A stretch of DNA of 32,677 nt from an uncultured Faecalibacterium sp. (GTDB taxonomy: Bacteria; Bacillota; Clostridia; Oscillospirales; Ruminococcaceae). The DNA is taken from NCBI GenBank assembly GCA_934539245.1, contig CAKTCK010000019.1:1-32677 (forward strand), given 5' to 3'. Under the pieces are notes generated by a model. The model did not search any database. It was not told the origin of the DNA and was given only the letters and a program-made list of their open reading frames with translations. Made by a program: the position numbers and the translations under genes. Below, piece after piece: positions 7,726 through 16,596 of this stretch (within the stretch, counting starts at the first letter, position 1; the number at the start of each line of letters is the position of its first letter).

Positions 7726-9049
7726 TTTCCGGGAAAAGCTGCTCCATGGTCTGCGGGGCGAGCTGGTGCGCGCCATCCTGCTGGCCATTGTCGTATCTGT
7801 CCTGCTGTACAATATCCTGCAGCCCATCAGCAAAACTGCACTGCAGACCTACTACCTCAACTCGGATTTTCTGCCGCGCAAAACCGATGCCGTGGGCACC
7901 ATGCTCCAGCAAAACGTTGCCGAGAGCGGCATTTCCAGCAAGCAGGTACAACAGATGGCCGACTGGTACTCCAACGACGGCAGGCCCGGCGGCTGCATCC
8001 TGCGGGTGGAAAAGGACGGCATCGTCATCTACGATTCTGCCCTGAACAACGTGGAGTATTACCGCACCTACAGTCAGGCCTCCAAAACTCTGGATGAAGA
8101 AGCCTATCTCCGCACCTACCCACTGGAATTTTCCGATGGCAGCGCCACTCTTTACGTCTACGGCTACTTTGATTTTTTTGTAGACGAAGCCGTGCGTACC
8201 TTTGAGTTCTGGCTCTGCCTGCTGCTAGGCATCTGCATCGTCCTGTGGGCCGTGTGGAAAAAACTGAACTACATGGAGCTGCTGAATCAGAGCATCCGCG
8301 TATTGGAAGGCGGTCAGCTGGACTATAAGGTGCCTGTGCATGGCACCGATGAGCTGGCACAGATGGCTCGGAGCCTGAACGAGATGAGTGCTTCCCTCAA
8401 GCAGCAGATGGAACAGGTACAGCAGGCGCAGACACAGCGGTACGAGTTGATCACCTCCCTCTCCCACGACCTGCGCACGCCGCTGACCGCCCAGCTGGGT
8501 TATCTGGAACTGCTGGCCGAGCACCGCTACCAGAACCCCGCGCAGCACGACGAATATCTGAACAAGTGTGTCCGCAGCTGCCGCAGTGTCATTGAACTGA
8601 GCAACGGACTGTTCCGCATTGCCAGCGGCGAATCCCCTCAGCGGGACCCTAAGCTGGAACAGCTGCCTGCGCCGGAGATTTTTTTGCAGGTTTTTTCTGA
8701 AAAGCTGGCCCTGCTGGAGGAGACCGGATGGCAGGTGCAGTACCTTGCCCCCTCCTGCACGCCCTGCCTGCTGTGGCTGGACATCGATGCTCTCTGCCGC
8801 ATTGCTGACAACCTGATCTCCAACCTACAGAAGTACGCCGACCCCGCACAGCCCGTCTGCTTTGAAGTCACCACCGGAGACGACCGGTTTTGCGTCCGCC
8901 TTTCCAATGCAGTATGCACCACCCCGCAGGGCGATTCTCACGGTGTCGGCCTTAAAAATGTTGCCGCCCTGATGGAACACATGCACGGGCAGAGCAGCTA
9001 TACCTCAGAAGGCGGGACTTTTTGTATCACGCTGTATTTCTCCCGGTAA
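7718..9049 (+). CDS. Sensor histidine kinase (VanS-like), TTG start
   Basis: The protein has 443 residues and starts with TTG overlapping the regulator stop by eight bases. GGAAAGGGA upstream fits as ribosome binding site, and no better in-frame ATG is near. The order is: membrane helix about 17-34, extracellular sensor of about 125 residues, membrane helix about 162-182, HAMP about 185-237, dimerisation helix with SLSHDLRTPLT and phospho-His250, and an ATPase domain with an N box RIADNLISNL and a GVGLKNV G2-like box. The G1 DxGxG box is not obvious, as in some shortened kinases of this class. The extracellular part has no domain I recognise. The stimulus is unknown. Confidence 0.9.
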   Translation: MADFREKLLHGLRGELVRAILLAIVVSVLLYNILQPISKTALQTYYLNSDFLPRKTDAVGTMLQQNVAESGISSKQVQQMADWYSNDGRPGGCILRVEKDGIVIYDSALNNVEYYRTYSQASKTLDEEAYLRTYPLEFSDGSATLYVYGYFDFFVDEAVRTFEFWLCLLLGICIVLWAVWKKLNYMELLNQSIRVLEGGQLDYKVPVHGTDELAQMARSLNEMSASLKQQMEQVQQAQTQRYELITSLSHDLRTPLTAQLGYLELLAEHRYQNPAQHDEYLNKCVRSCRSVIELSNGLFRIASGESPQRDPKLEQLPAPEIFLQVFSEKLALLEETGWQVQYLAPSCTPCLLWLDIDALCRIADNLISNLQKYADPAQPVCFEVTTGDDRFCVRLSNAVCTTPQGDSHGVGLKNVAALMEHMHGQSSYTSEGGTFCITLYFSR

Positions 9050-9103
9050 TATGCTCCGCACGCCATGCCCGGGTCAGATATCCCTTTTGTACCACATACG
9101 CAA

Positions 9104-9152
9104 AACCCGCCCCGGCTTCCTGTTGCGGAAACCGGGGCGGGTTGTTTTCTTT
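9104..9152 (+). terminator. Terminator of the two-component operon
   Basis: A 17-base-pair stem with one mismatch (9104-9120 with 9127-9143) has a six-base loop. It is followed by GTTTTCTTT, a classic intrinsic terminator. Confidence 0.9.
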
Positions 9153-9227
9153 ATAGGTACCTAGGATTAGCAGCAACCGGGACAGAGAGTTACCTTTTTC
9201 TCGACTCATCGAATCTTTTCATCTCGG

Positions 9228-9350
9228 TCAATCTATAATTTCAGACTTTATCTTCCACGGACACCTGCATGGAACTTGTCGGGGCAAGGCCCCTCCATCT
9301 TGCTGGCGCAAGACCGTTCCGTCGCTTAAAAGCCCCACTGGGGCTTTCAT
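9228..9350 (-). other. Possible 40-residue small ORF or repeat-like spacer downstream of tRNA-Pro
   Basis: The 280-base stretch between the kinase terminator and the tRNA terminator has no clear gene. A minus-strand frame of 40 residues begins MKAPVGLLSDGTVLR and ends PWKIKSEIID; it stays open further upstream and has no good ribosome binding site. The DNA holds short hairpins (AAAGCCCC/GGGGCTTT around 9328-9347; CTTGC/GCAAG around 9299-9312). The composition looks more like a dispersed intergenic element than a coding sequence. I have a vague recollection of similar text in Faecalibacterium genomes but cannot verify it. Confidence 0.3.
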
Positions 9351-9383
9351 TGCTTCGCAAACGCTAATTTTCCGAAGAAAACA

Positions 9384-9428
9384 AATAATCCGAACCCATC
9401 TCCTATCGGAAACAAGTTCGGATTATTT
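9384..9428. terminator. Terminator downstream of tRNA-Pro(GGG)
   Basis: AATAATCCGAAC and its exact complement form a 12-base-pair stem (about 9384-9395 with 9416-9427) around a 20-base loop. T-rich tracts follow on both strands. It lies directly beyond the CCA end of the minus-strand tRNA. Confidence 0.75.
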
Positions 9429-9433
9429 TTGTT

Positions 9434-9511
9434 TGGTCCGAGTGGCGAGAATCGAACTCACGGCCTCTTGAACCCCATTCAAGCGCGCTACCAAAACTGC
9501 GCTACACCCGG
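9434..9511 (-). tRNA. tRNA-Pro(GGG)
   Basis: A 78-base cloverleaf on the minus strand. The acceptor CCGGGTG pairs with CACTCGG (one G-U), with discriminator A and an encoded CCA. The anticodon stem is CTTGA/TCAAG with loop ATGGGGT, giving anticodon GGG and a 32-38 A-U combination typical of this isoacceptor. The T loop reads TTCGATT. It has its own consensus promoter and terminator. Confidence 0.95.
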
Positions 9512-9545
9512 ATATCTGTTCGCGTTTGTCGCTCACAGCTTGATT

Positions 9546-9574
9546 AGTATACCCGACTTTGCCCGTTTTGTCAA
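9546..9574 (-). promoter_or_regulatory. Consensus promoter of tRNA-Pro(GGG)
   Basis: On the minus strand a perfect TTGACA (9569-9574), 17 bases and TATACT (9546-9551) end about 35 bases before the tRNA 5' end. This is among the strongest promoters in the window, as expected for a stable RNA gene. Confidence 0.85.
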
Positions 9575-9661
9575 GCGCTTTTTCCAAATTTCTGATGCAG
9601 TTTTTACATTTTACTGTCCCGGCTTTTGCCCGCCAAAAAGATGCGCGAAAGAGCGTCATTT

Positions 9662-10456
9662 TCAAAAATCGCGATATACATCTTCCTCATCGTCCTCATG
9701 GATAGGGGTGGTGTCGTCCGGCGGTGCGCTAAACTCCACCGTGGCAAAGGCCAGCGCGAACACGCTGTCTGCCCCGGCGTGCAGCAGTGCCTGTGCGCAG
9801 GCAGCAGCCGTTGTGCCGGTGGTGATGACGTCATCCACCAACAGGATGCGCTTGCCCTCCAGTTGCTGCGGCTGTGCCGCCCGGAAAGCACCTGCTACGT
9901 TGGCTATGCGCTGTTCCAGCGGCAGACCGGCCTGATGCCGTTTGGCGCGGGTGCGCTCCAGTGCCTGCGGTGCCAACGGCACCTCCATAGCCTTGGCCAG
10001 CGGCAGCGCCATCAGTTCCGGCACATTGTAGCCGCGCCTTTTACCGGAGGCCGGCACCGGTACGATCAGATCGTACCCGATGGCCGCCCACGGCACCGAC
10101 TGCGGAAGCAGCTCGCCGTACTGCACGGTCAGCTCCCCGCCAAAGGCCAGCTGCACCAGACGGTTGCCCATCTCTACTGCCCGCCACGGCTTGCCCTGAT
10201 ACTTTGCGTTCAGGATGCCGCGCCGCACACAGCCGCTGTAACGGTAGGGCGCAGCCGCACCGGCCAGATTGCTGATATAGTGCTGCGCCGGGTCTAGCCG
10301 GATGCCCGGCTTGCGGCGCAGCGCTTCCAGCTGCTCTGCACAGTCCGGGCAATCCCGTACATCTCCCAGCACCCGGCCGCAGAAGGGGCACTCGCGTGGG
10401 TAGAGCAACTGCCGTACCGCCCGCAGCGCCCTGCGCCGGGGGTCATAGTAGTCCAT
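9662..10456 (-). CDS. comF: ComF-family phosphoribosyltransferase-like protein
   Basis: The protein has 264 residues. The N-terminal zinc-ribbon cysteines are at 23, 26, 36 and 39 (CPFCGRVLGDVRDCPDC). The type I phosphoribosyltransferase domain has the PRPP loop ILLVDDVITTGT (204-215), and a KRRGYN segment is typical of ComF. ComF helps move or process transforming DNA in competent bacteria; its exact chemistry is unclear. The ATG overlaps the TGA of the SLH-protein gene, so the two are translationally coupled. The C-terminus carries an acidic tail (HEDDEEDVYRDF). Its place at the end of an exporter/SLH operon is unusual; I see no other competence gene here. Confidence 0.88.
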   Translation of the reverse strand: MDYYDPRRRALRAVRQLLYPRECPFCGRVLGDVRDCPDCAEQLEALRRKPGIRLDPAQHYISNLAGAAAPYRYSGCVRRGILNAKYQGKPWRAVEMGNRLVQLAFGGELTVQYGELLPQSVPWAAIGYDLIVPVPASGKRRGYNVPELMALPLAKAMEVPLAPQALERTRAKRHQAGLPLEQRIANVAGAFRAAQPQQLEGKRILLVDDVITTGTTAAACAQALLHAGADSVFALAFATVEFSAPPDDTTPIHEDDEEDVYRDF

Positions 10457-12633
10457 CAGTCCTTTTTGACTGCCACGATCACCCGCACACGCTTGCCTGC
10501 TGCGCAGCCAAAGTTATCGTACCAGCCGGTCAGGTAGTAGCCCTCAGAGTTCACCTCAGAGAGCTTGGTGGCGTAGTATTGGCCCTTGTACCACAGATAC
10601 ACCTGCATATCGTCGGCCGTCTCATAGCGGGTACCGTTGCTCATCACCGAGGCTGCGCCCACCTTGTCGATCTTCATGGGCATCAGCTGGATCATGGCCT
10701 TTACCGTGCCGTTCACGTTCTGCCGCACTGCCAGACCGCCCGCCAGCACCGGATACTTGATGGAGGTGGAAAAGCTGGCCTGACTGCCATTGACGTAGCA
10801 GATGTAAGTAGCGCCGCCGCCCACAAAGTTGAGGATGGTGCTCATGGGCTGGCCGGTGATGTTGGCCAGCTGCTTGAGGCCGATACTCAGCAGTGAGCCG
10901 GAACTGCTGGTAATGCGGTTCCAAACCGTGCTCAGCAGCGAGCCGTCGATCACGCCCCACAGGATCTCGCTGGTGGTGGGCACCAGCACACTGCGCAGAT
11001 CGTCCACTACGGTGGTCGTGTTGGTGGTGCCGCCGGTAGAGCCGGAACCGGAGGAGCTATTCCCGGTGGAACCGCTGCCGGAGCCGGAAGAACTGTCCCC
11101 GGAAGAGCTATCCCCTGAGCCGGAGGAGCCGCTACCGGTCAGGGTGCCCAGAATGGAACTTGCGTTGAAGGCCAGATTCTTCACGTCGTCCAGCACGCCG
11201 TATTTCCACAGATCACCTGTGACGTCGTTCAGAATCAGGCGGTCGATCTGCCCCTGCTCATTCAGCGTATAGTAACGCACAGCCAGCGTGTTCAGCTTTG
11301 TCCCCGCTATTCGGCTGGGACGAACCGTCCCAGCCAACCCCTCCGATGTCGTATCCAGAATTTGTACGTCATCGGCCAGAGCATAGTCCCCCAGCGCGGT
11401 GGCGGTGTCGTTGATGGTGCCGCTGACCGATTTCGAGTCGATGGCAGTCACCTGCTCCCCTTCGGGGGTCACGCTGATCTCCACCAGCCAGCCGGTGGGG
11501 TAGTTCAGGCTTTTGTCGATATTCACAGTGCGGGTAATGCCGTCGGTGCACATCACCGAGATCTTTTGCAGCACGTCTGCGCCATTATCCTCCACAAGAC
11601 TGCGGGTAGCGGTCTGCACCACGCCGTAGAACACGCTGTCGGCTTCCTCGCCGGTGATCACATCGGCTACCTCGTTGTCCATGCCCAGCAGCAGGGTGAC
11701 CACTTCGCCCACGCCGCCACCGTTCAGGGAGGAGATCTTGGACGCCACGGCAGAGCTGCCCAGCGTGTAATTGCTGCCCGCCACGGTCAGCGCGGTAGGC
11801 GCGCTGGCGCTGGGCGATACCGCCGTAATGCGGCCTGCGGCGCGGCGGGTGTAGATCCACACCGTCTGCAGGCTCTCGCTGTAATAGTACACGTCGTACT
11901 TGTTCAGCTCTGCCGAAGCGGAGGCCTTATCGTTTCGGTAGACGCTCACCGGCGTAAAGGGCAACTGGGTGCCCTCCTCTGCCACAAAGGGGCCCTTGCG
12001 GCTCTTGAGCAGCACCGAAGAGGTATCCACCTGACCGTTGGACACCGTAAAGCCCAGCGAACTACCGTAAGCGCTGCCGCTGGCGGTGTTGGCGCGCAGG
12101 GCGTTGTACAGCAGCAGGGTGCACTGCTCGTAGGTCATGGCCTGTCCCTGCGTGCAGGTCAACTGATCCCGCAGACCGATCTGCTGCGCCTTGTTCAGCT
12201 GTGCCTGCGGGAAGGAGCCGGTCAGGTCGGTGGTCTTATAGCTCAGCAGCTTCAGCACCGCCGCACAGGCCTCTTCCAGCGTGACGGTGTTGTCCGGGCG
12301 GAAGGAGCCGTCGGTGTAGCCGTTCATCCAGCCCTGCTGCACTGCAATGCGGATATAGGGTGCCCACTGGGAGGTGCCGGGCACATCCCGGTACAAAGTG
12401 CCCACCGTGCCCTGTGCGCCTACGCTCTCCCGGTAAGTGGAAAAGGACACCAGCATTTTGGCAAAGGCGCCGCGGGTAATGTTGGCGCCCAGTTCCTGAC
12501 CGGTGGGCACAGCGCCCAGAGTAATAGCCGTCTGCAGAGCCGTGTTGTTGATGCTGGCCGCCGAGACCGGCAGCACCAGCACCGACACCGCAATGCTGAC
12601 CGCCAGCAGAAATGCGAGAATCCGTTTTTTCAT
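10456..12633 (-). CDS. Secreted surface protein with SLH domains and Ser/Gly-rich linker
   Basis: The protein has 725 residues. The start at 12633 is chosen because AGAGG precedes it and a Sec signal peptide begins there (MKKRILAFLLAVSIAVSVLV, cleavage near ASA at about 25). Residues about 45-185 hold S-layer-homology repeats, the clearest being YRDVPGTSQWAPYIRIAVQQ and GYTDGSFRPDNTVTLEEA; a first and a third copy are degenerate. These usually bind cell-wall secondary polymers. A low-complexity Ser/Gly linker (encoded about 11010-11150) precedes a C-terminal part I do not recognise. No catalytic motif is visible. It follows the exporter permease by 40 bases and overlaps comF, so it probably belongs to the same transcript. 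Confidence 0.85.
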   Translation of the reverse strand: MKKRILAFLLAVSIAVSVLVLPVSAASINNTALQTAITLGAVPTGQELGANITRGAFAKMLVSFSTYRESVGAQGTVGTLYRDVPGTSQWAPYIRIAVQQGWMNGYTDGSFRPDNTVTLEEACAAVLKLLSYKTTDLTGSFPQAQLNKAQQIGLRDQLTCTQGQAMTYEQCTLLLYNALRANTASGSAYGSSLGFTVSNGQVDTSSVLLKSRKGPFVAEEGTQLPFTPVSVYRNDKASASAELNKYDVYYYSESLQTVWIYTRRAAGRITAVSPSASAPTALTVAGSNYTLGSSAVASKISSLNGGGVGEVVTLLLGMDNEVADVITGEEADSVFYGVVQTATRSLVEDNGADVLQKISVMCTDGITRTVNIDKSLNYPTGWLVEISVTPEGEQVTAIDSKSVSGTINDTATALGDYALADDVQILDTTSEGLAGTVRPSRIAGTKLNTLAVRYYTLNEQGQIDRLILNDVTGDLWKYGVLDDVKNLAFNASSILGTLTGSGSSGSGDSSSGDSSSGSGSGSTGNSSSGSGSTGGTTNTTTVVDDLRSVLVPTTSEILWGVIDGSLLSTVWNRITSSSGSLLSIGLKQLANITGQPMSTILNFVGGGATYICYVNGSQASFSTSIKYPVLAGGLAVRQNVNGTVKAMIQLMPMKIDKVGAASVMSNGTRYETADDMQVYLWYKGQYYATKLSEVNSEGYYLTGWYDNFGCAAGKRVRVIVAVKKD

Positions 12634-12673
12634 TGGTCGTACCTCTTGTTCTTTGTTTATCACGCCGCCGCGA

Positions 12674-13885
12674 TCAATCGTAGCGCAATGCTTCAATGGG
12701 GTTCAGCCGGGCTGCGCGCCGCGCCGGCAGGTAGCCGAACAGCACGCCGATGCCCACCGAGATGCCAAAGGCCACCACAATGGAGTTGAAGGAGGGGCTT
12801 ACCGTAACGGTGGTATCGGTCATGAACATGGGCAGTACCTTGTTGGCCGCCATGGACACCACATAGCCCAGCGCAATGCCTAAAACGCCGCCCAGCGCGG
12901 AGGTGGTGGCTGCTTCCACTACGAACTGCGCCAGAATGGTGCGCTCCTTTGCGCCAAGCGCCTTGCGGATGCCGATCTCGCGGGTGCGCTCGGTCACAGA
13001 CACCAGCATGATATTCATAATGCCGATGCCGCCCACCAGCAGCGAGATGCTGGCAATACCGGTAAGTATCACGATGACCATGTTGATCATCTTGTTCATT
13101 TCCTCCAGCCATTCGCTGGCGCTGTACACATAGTAGCCGTTTTCCGTCTGGAGGATTGCCTGCAGTTCCTCCTCTATTGTGGCCTTAGTTTCATTGGCAA
13201 AACTTTCATCCACCATGATAGCCGTATAGTTGCTCACTGAGCTCTGGCTGGAAAGCCGCATCACGGTGGTGTAGGGCAGGTAGACGCAGTCGTCATCGCT
13301 GCCCTGCTGCATGGTGGGGTCACTGACCTTGGCCGCCAGCACGCCCACAATGCGGAACTTGTTGGCACCAATTTTAAGCGTCTGTCCCACACCGTTGCCG
13401 CCAAAGGCCACCCGGTTCAGGTAATCGCCAATGATACAGACCTGCTTGTTGTCCTGCATATCCATGTATTGCAGGCCGCGTCCCTGTGCAAGCTGGTAGT
13501 TTTTCATTTCGGTGTAGTTTTCGTCCACGCCGCTTATATTGGACCAGCGGTAGCTGGTGGTACCAATCTTCAGCGTACCACTGGCATTGCCGCTGAACTC
13601 GATCTGGGGCGACACCGCCTTGATCAGGTTGGAATGCCGCTGGCAGATGTCGTACATCTCCTCCACCGGCACGGTGCGGGAGCCGTAGCCCCACACCTGA
13701 ATGCTGAGGGTGTTGGTGCCCAGTGCGGAAAAGCTGTCCCGCATACTTTTGGTCATGCCGTTGCCCAGACCCACGATGACGATGACCGCCATCACGCCGA
13801 TGATGATGCCCAGCATGGTCAAAAAGGTGCGCAGCTTGTTGCTCCACACATTCTGGATGGCCTGCCGGAAGGTTTCAAAGATCAT
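12674..13885 (-). CDS. MacB/FtsX-type ABC transporter permease
   Basis: The protein has 403 residues with the MacB layout. It has a first membrane helix at about 20-42 (LTMLGIIIGVMAVIVIVGLG), a long extracytoplasmic domain (about 45-270), then three helices in the FtsX region. VGGIGIMNIMLVSVTERTRE and IGIRKALGAKERTI are the family signature between helices. The end, YLPARRAARLNPIEALRYD, is the standard coupling tail. Its start overlaps the ATPase stop by four bases. With the ATPase and adaptor it should form a mechanotransmission-type pump that moves a peptide, lipid or drug outside the membrane rather than across it. The substrate is unknown. Confidence 0.93.
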   Translation of the reverse strand: MIFETFRQAIQNVWSNKLRTFLTMLGIIIGVMAVIVIVGLGNGMTKSMRDSFSALGTNTLSIQVWGYGSRTVPVEEMYDICQRHSNLIKAVSPQIEFSGNASGTLKIGTTSYRWSNISGVDENYTEMKNYQLAQGRGLQYMDMQDNKQVCIIGDYLNRVAFGGNGVGQTLKIGANKFRIVGVLAAKVSDPTMQQGSDDDCVYLPYTTVMRLSSQSSVSNYTAIMVDESFANETKATIEEELQAILQTENGYYVYSASEWLEEMNKMINMVIVILTGIASISLLVGGIGIMNIMLVSVTERTREIGIRKALGAKERTILAQFVVEAATTSALGGVLGIALGYVVSMAANKVLPMFMTDTTVTVSPSFNSIVVAFGISVGIGVLFGYLPARRAARLNPIEALRYD

Positions 13886-14631
13886 GCCTGTTCCTCCTTT
13901 TCCGGCGTTTCGGGCAGCAAAGTAGGCTGCACCATGGCCTCCGGTGCGTGGGAGTCGCCGTCATACACCACCTGACCGTCCTCCAGCCGGATGATACGGT
14001 CGGCCTGCACGGCAATAGAGTTGTCGTGGGTGATCAGCACTACGGTGTGTCCCTGCTTGTGCAGCTGCTGCAAAAGCCCCAGCACCTCGCGGCCGGTATG
14101 GGAGTCCAGTGCGCCGGTGGGCTCGTCCGCCAGAATGACCGGCGGGTTGCGCACCAGTGCCCGCGCAATGGACACGCGCTGCTGCTGACCGCCGGAAAGC
14201 TGGTTGGGGCGGTTTTTCAGCTTGTCGCCAAGTCCCACCTGCTCCAGCACCTCCCGGGCGCGGATGTGGCGCTCGGCGCGGGAGATGCCCGCATACACCA
14301 GCGGCACCTCCACGTTTTCCATCAGGTTCAGCTTGGGCAGCAGATTGTATTGCTGGAAGATAAAGCCCAGCATTTCGTTGCGGACAGCGGCCAGCTCGTT
14401 GCGGTTCATCTTGCCCACATCCCGGCCGTTGAGCCGGTAGGTGCCGTAGGTGGGCACATCCAGACAGCCGATGATGTTCATACAGGTGGATTTGCCCGAA
14501 CCGGACTGACCCACGATGGCCACGAACTCGCCTTTTTCGATTTTCATGGTGATGTGGTCGGCAGCCTTTACCGTGGTATCGCCCATCTGGTAGTACTTGC
14601 ACACCGCATCAAACTCGATCAGAGCGCTCAT
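13882..14631 (-). CDS. MacB/LolD-type ABC transporter ATP-binding protein
   Basis: The protein has 249 residues. Walker A GQSGSGKST is at 41-49, Q loop FIFQQYNLLPKL at about 90-101, signature LSGGQQQRVSIARAL at 145-159, Walker B VILADEPTGALD at 165-176 and the switch His in VVLITHDNS. It powers the permease whose start codon overlaps its stop. The adaptor gene lies only 14 bases upstream. A short C-terminal extension (SHAPEAMVQPTLLPETPEKE) is not part of the ATPase fold. Confidence 0.95.
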   Translation of the reverse strand: MSALIEFDAVCKYYQMGDTTVKAADHITMKIEKGEFVAIVGQSGSGKSTCMNIIGCLDVPTYGTYRLNGRDVGKMNRNELAAVRNEMLGFIFQQYNLLPKLNLMENVEVPLVYAGISRAERHIRAREVLEQVGLGDKLKNRPNQLSGGQQQRVSIARALVRNPPVILADEPTGALDSHTGREVLGLLQQLHKQGHTVVLITHDNSIAVQADRIIRLEDGQVVYDGDSHAPEAMVQPTLLPETPEKEEQA

Positions 14632-14645
14632 TCATCCCTCCTGCG

Positions 14646-16439
14646 TCAATTCACCACGACTGCGCCGGCCTCGGCGGGGTCGATGCCCTCTGCGGGCTCT
14701 TCAGCGTCCGCTGCGGGGGCTTCACCGTTTTCCGTCTCCTCCGACAGCATCTCCTCGCCGCCCTCGGCAAGGTCTGCGTTGTTTCCGGCATCCTCGAGCT
14801 CTCCGCCGCCCATATCACCATAGCCGCCGTCGTCATAGTAGCTGTCGCTGCTCACGGAGCTGGGGTCGTAGGCGATGGTATCACTCTCGGACAGGCCGCT
14901 GGTCACCTGCGTATAGTTATCGTCGCTGACACCGGTCTTGACCTTGACATACACATAGCCCTCCGGTGCGCTCATGGAATCATCGGCGTTCACGGCGCTG
15001 GGAGAATCCTGCCGCACCAGCACATAGCCGCCCCGCACGATGGCGGCATTGGGCACGGTGAGCGCATTTTTAGCCTGTGCCACCACGATCTCGGCGTTGG
15101 CGTTCATACCCGGGCGCAGACCATCGGTCTCGTCAATGCGTACGGTCACCGGGTAGGTGGTGGTACCGCCGCTGGTATCGCCCTTCATGGACACACGGGT
15201 GACCAGCCCCTCATAGGTCTTATCCTTCACGGCGTCTGCGGTCACCTGTACGGCCTGTCCAACCTTCAGGCTGCTGACCTGCAGCTCGTCCACGTTGATG
15301 GTCATTTCCAGATAGCTCAGGTCGTAGATGGTGCACAGGTCGCTGCCGGTGCTCAGGGCATCGCCCACCTTGGCATTCTTCTCAATGATCGTACCGCTGA
15401 TGGGCGAAGTGATGGTGTAGTTATCCATAGCGTCCTGCATGTTCTGCATAGACAGCTCTGCGCCGCGCAGGGTCTCGGAGGCAGACTGGATGGACTCGGT
15501 CAGATCCTCACCGCTGAGAGTCAGTATGATGTCATCCTTGTTCACGCTGCCGCCCTCCCGCACATTGATGGCGGTGACCGTACCGGAAGCCAGCGCGGTC
15601 AGGGTGCGCTCGGCCTGATACTGGAGGTTTGCCGCTGCAATGCAGCTGACCCCGTTGACGGTAGCTGTTGCAGCCTGTGCTGTGGTCAGACCGCCCGCAT
15701 TGGACACCGCGATGGTCACGGTGCGGGTAAGCAGGTTGCCGGTGCTCAGGGCATCGGTGCCGGTCACGGCGGTAATGGTGCCGGGCAGTACCTCAAAGGT
15801 TCCGTCCAGCGTCACCTCGGCGGTCTGTCCCACCGAGAAGTTGGCGGCATCCGCAGCCGGGAACTCCAGCACCAGATTCATCTTGGAGCTGTCCCGCACC
15901 ACGGCCACTTCCTGACCGCTCTTTACCTCATCGCCCTTGCTCACCTTCAGGCTACTGACGACGCCCGCCACCTCGGCACGGACATACTGGCGGTCAGCGG
16001 TCTTATCGTAGCTGCGTTGCGCCTGCTGCAGGGTGATGGCTGCCTGTTCCACCTTGGTGGTGGCGTCAGAGGAGTCCACCGTGTACAGCACAGTACCCTC
16101 CTCCACGATATCGCCCTCTTCAAAGCTGCCGGTCAGCACCTTGCCGGACACCAGCGACTTGACGCTGTAAGTATTGGCGGGTTTCAGGGTGCCAGTGCCG
16201 CTGAGCGTGTTGGAGACATTCCGGGTCTCGGGTACTGCCTCCGTATAGGACGTATCCACGTTGGCGGGTTTTGCACTCTTGGGCTTCAACAGCCACCAGC
16301 CGCCTGCCAGCACCACAATGGCTATCGGCACCAGCCACTTCCAGTTCTTTTGGGCAAAGGCTGCCACGCTGCCCTTTTTCGATACAGCTGCTGTGCCCTG
16401 CTGCAAGTCGGCGGGCTGTTTAGACTTGTTCCAGATCAT
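14646..16439 (-). CDS. HlyD/MacA-type efflux adaptor (YknX-like) with acidic C-terminal tail
   Basis: The protein has 597 residues, longer than most YknX or MacA proteins. It has a short cytoplasmic N-terminus, one membrane helix at about 35-51, biotinyl-lipoyl and beta-barrel adaptor segments (VKSLVSGKVLTGSFEEGDIV; GTIIEKNAKVGDALSTGSDL), a helical hairpin and a membrane-proximal domain (GLRPGMNANAEIVVAQ). The last 75 or so residues, from about 522, are low-complexity and very acidic (Glu, Asp, Gly, Ala), an extension I do not know from the family. AGGAGG precedes the start. It is the first gene of an adaptor-ATPase-permease-SLH-ComF operon, which suggests export of something delivered to or through the wall. 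Confidence 0.9.
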   Translation of the reverse strand: MIWNKSKQPADLQQGTAAVSKKGSVAAFAQKNWKWLVPIAIVVLAGGWWLLKPKSAKPANVDTSYTEAVPETRNVSNTLSGTGTLKPANTYSVKSLVSGKVLTGSFEEGDIVEEGTVLYTVDSSDATTKVEQAAITLQQAQRSYDKTADRQYVRAEVAGVVSSLKVSKGDEVKSGQEVAVVRDSSKMNLVLEFPAADAANFSVGQTAEVTLDGTFEVLPGTITAVTGTDALSTGNLLTRTVTIAVSNAGGLTTAQAATATVNGVSCIAAANLQYQAERTLTALASGTVTAINVREGGSVNKDDIILTLSGEDLTESIQSASETLRGAELSMQNMQDAMDNYTITSPISGTIIEKNAKVGDALSTGSDLCTIYDLSYLEMTINVDELQVSSLKVGQAVQVTADAVKDKTYEGLVTRVSMKGDTSGGTTTYPVTVRIDETDGLRPGMNANAEIVVAQAKNALTVPNAAIVRGGYVLVRQDSPSAVNADDSMSAPEGYVYVKVKTGVSDDNYTQVTSGLSESDTIAYDPSSVSSDSYYDDGGYGDMGGGELEDAGNNADLAEGGEEMLSEETENGEAPAADAEEPAEGIDPAEAGAVVVN

Positions 16440-16512
16440 TCTTGCCGTTCCTCCTAGGTTCTTTTATGACAAAGCGTTTTTGTAAAAACGTCCATCAGAA
16501 ACTCATATTTGT

Positions 16513-16541
16513 AGTGTATCGCATTTTGTCCCGATAAACAA
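16513..16541 (-). promoter_or_regulatory. Weak candidate promoter of the exporter operon
   Basis: On the minus strand TTGTTT (16536-16541), a 17-base spacer and TACACT (16513-16518) lie about 75 bases before the adaptor start. Matches to consensus are moderate. A CGTTTTT/AAAAACG hairpin lies in the leader between it and the gene. Confidence 0.35.
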
Positions 16542-16596
16542 GCGTCCATTTTTCGTTTCACGGCATTTCCACAAAGTTTCAGACTTTTTTAACAAA

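Noticed and set aside
9423..9665. Minus-strand frame of 80 codons across tRNA-Pro(GGG)
   Set aside because: It runs through the tRNA and its promoter and has no ribosome site.
11010..11150. Ser/Gly repeat DNA in the SLH gene as a CRISPR or satellite repeat
   Set aside because: The repetition follows the low-complexity protein linker in frame, with irregular units and no spacers.
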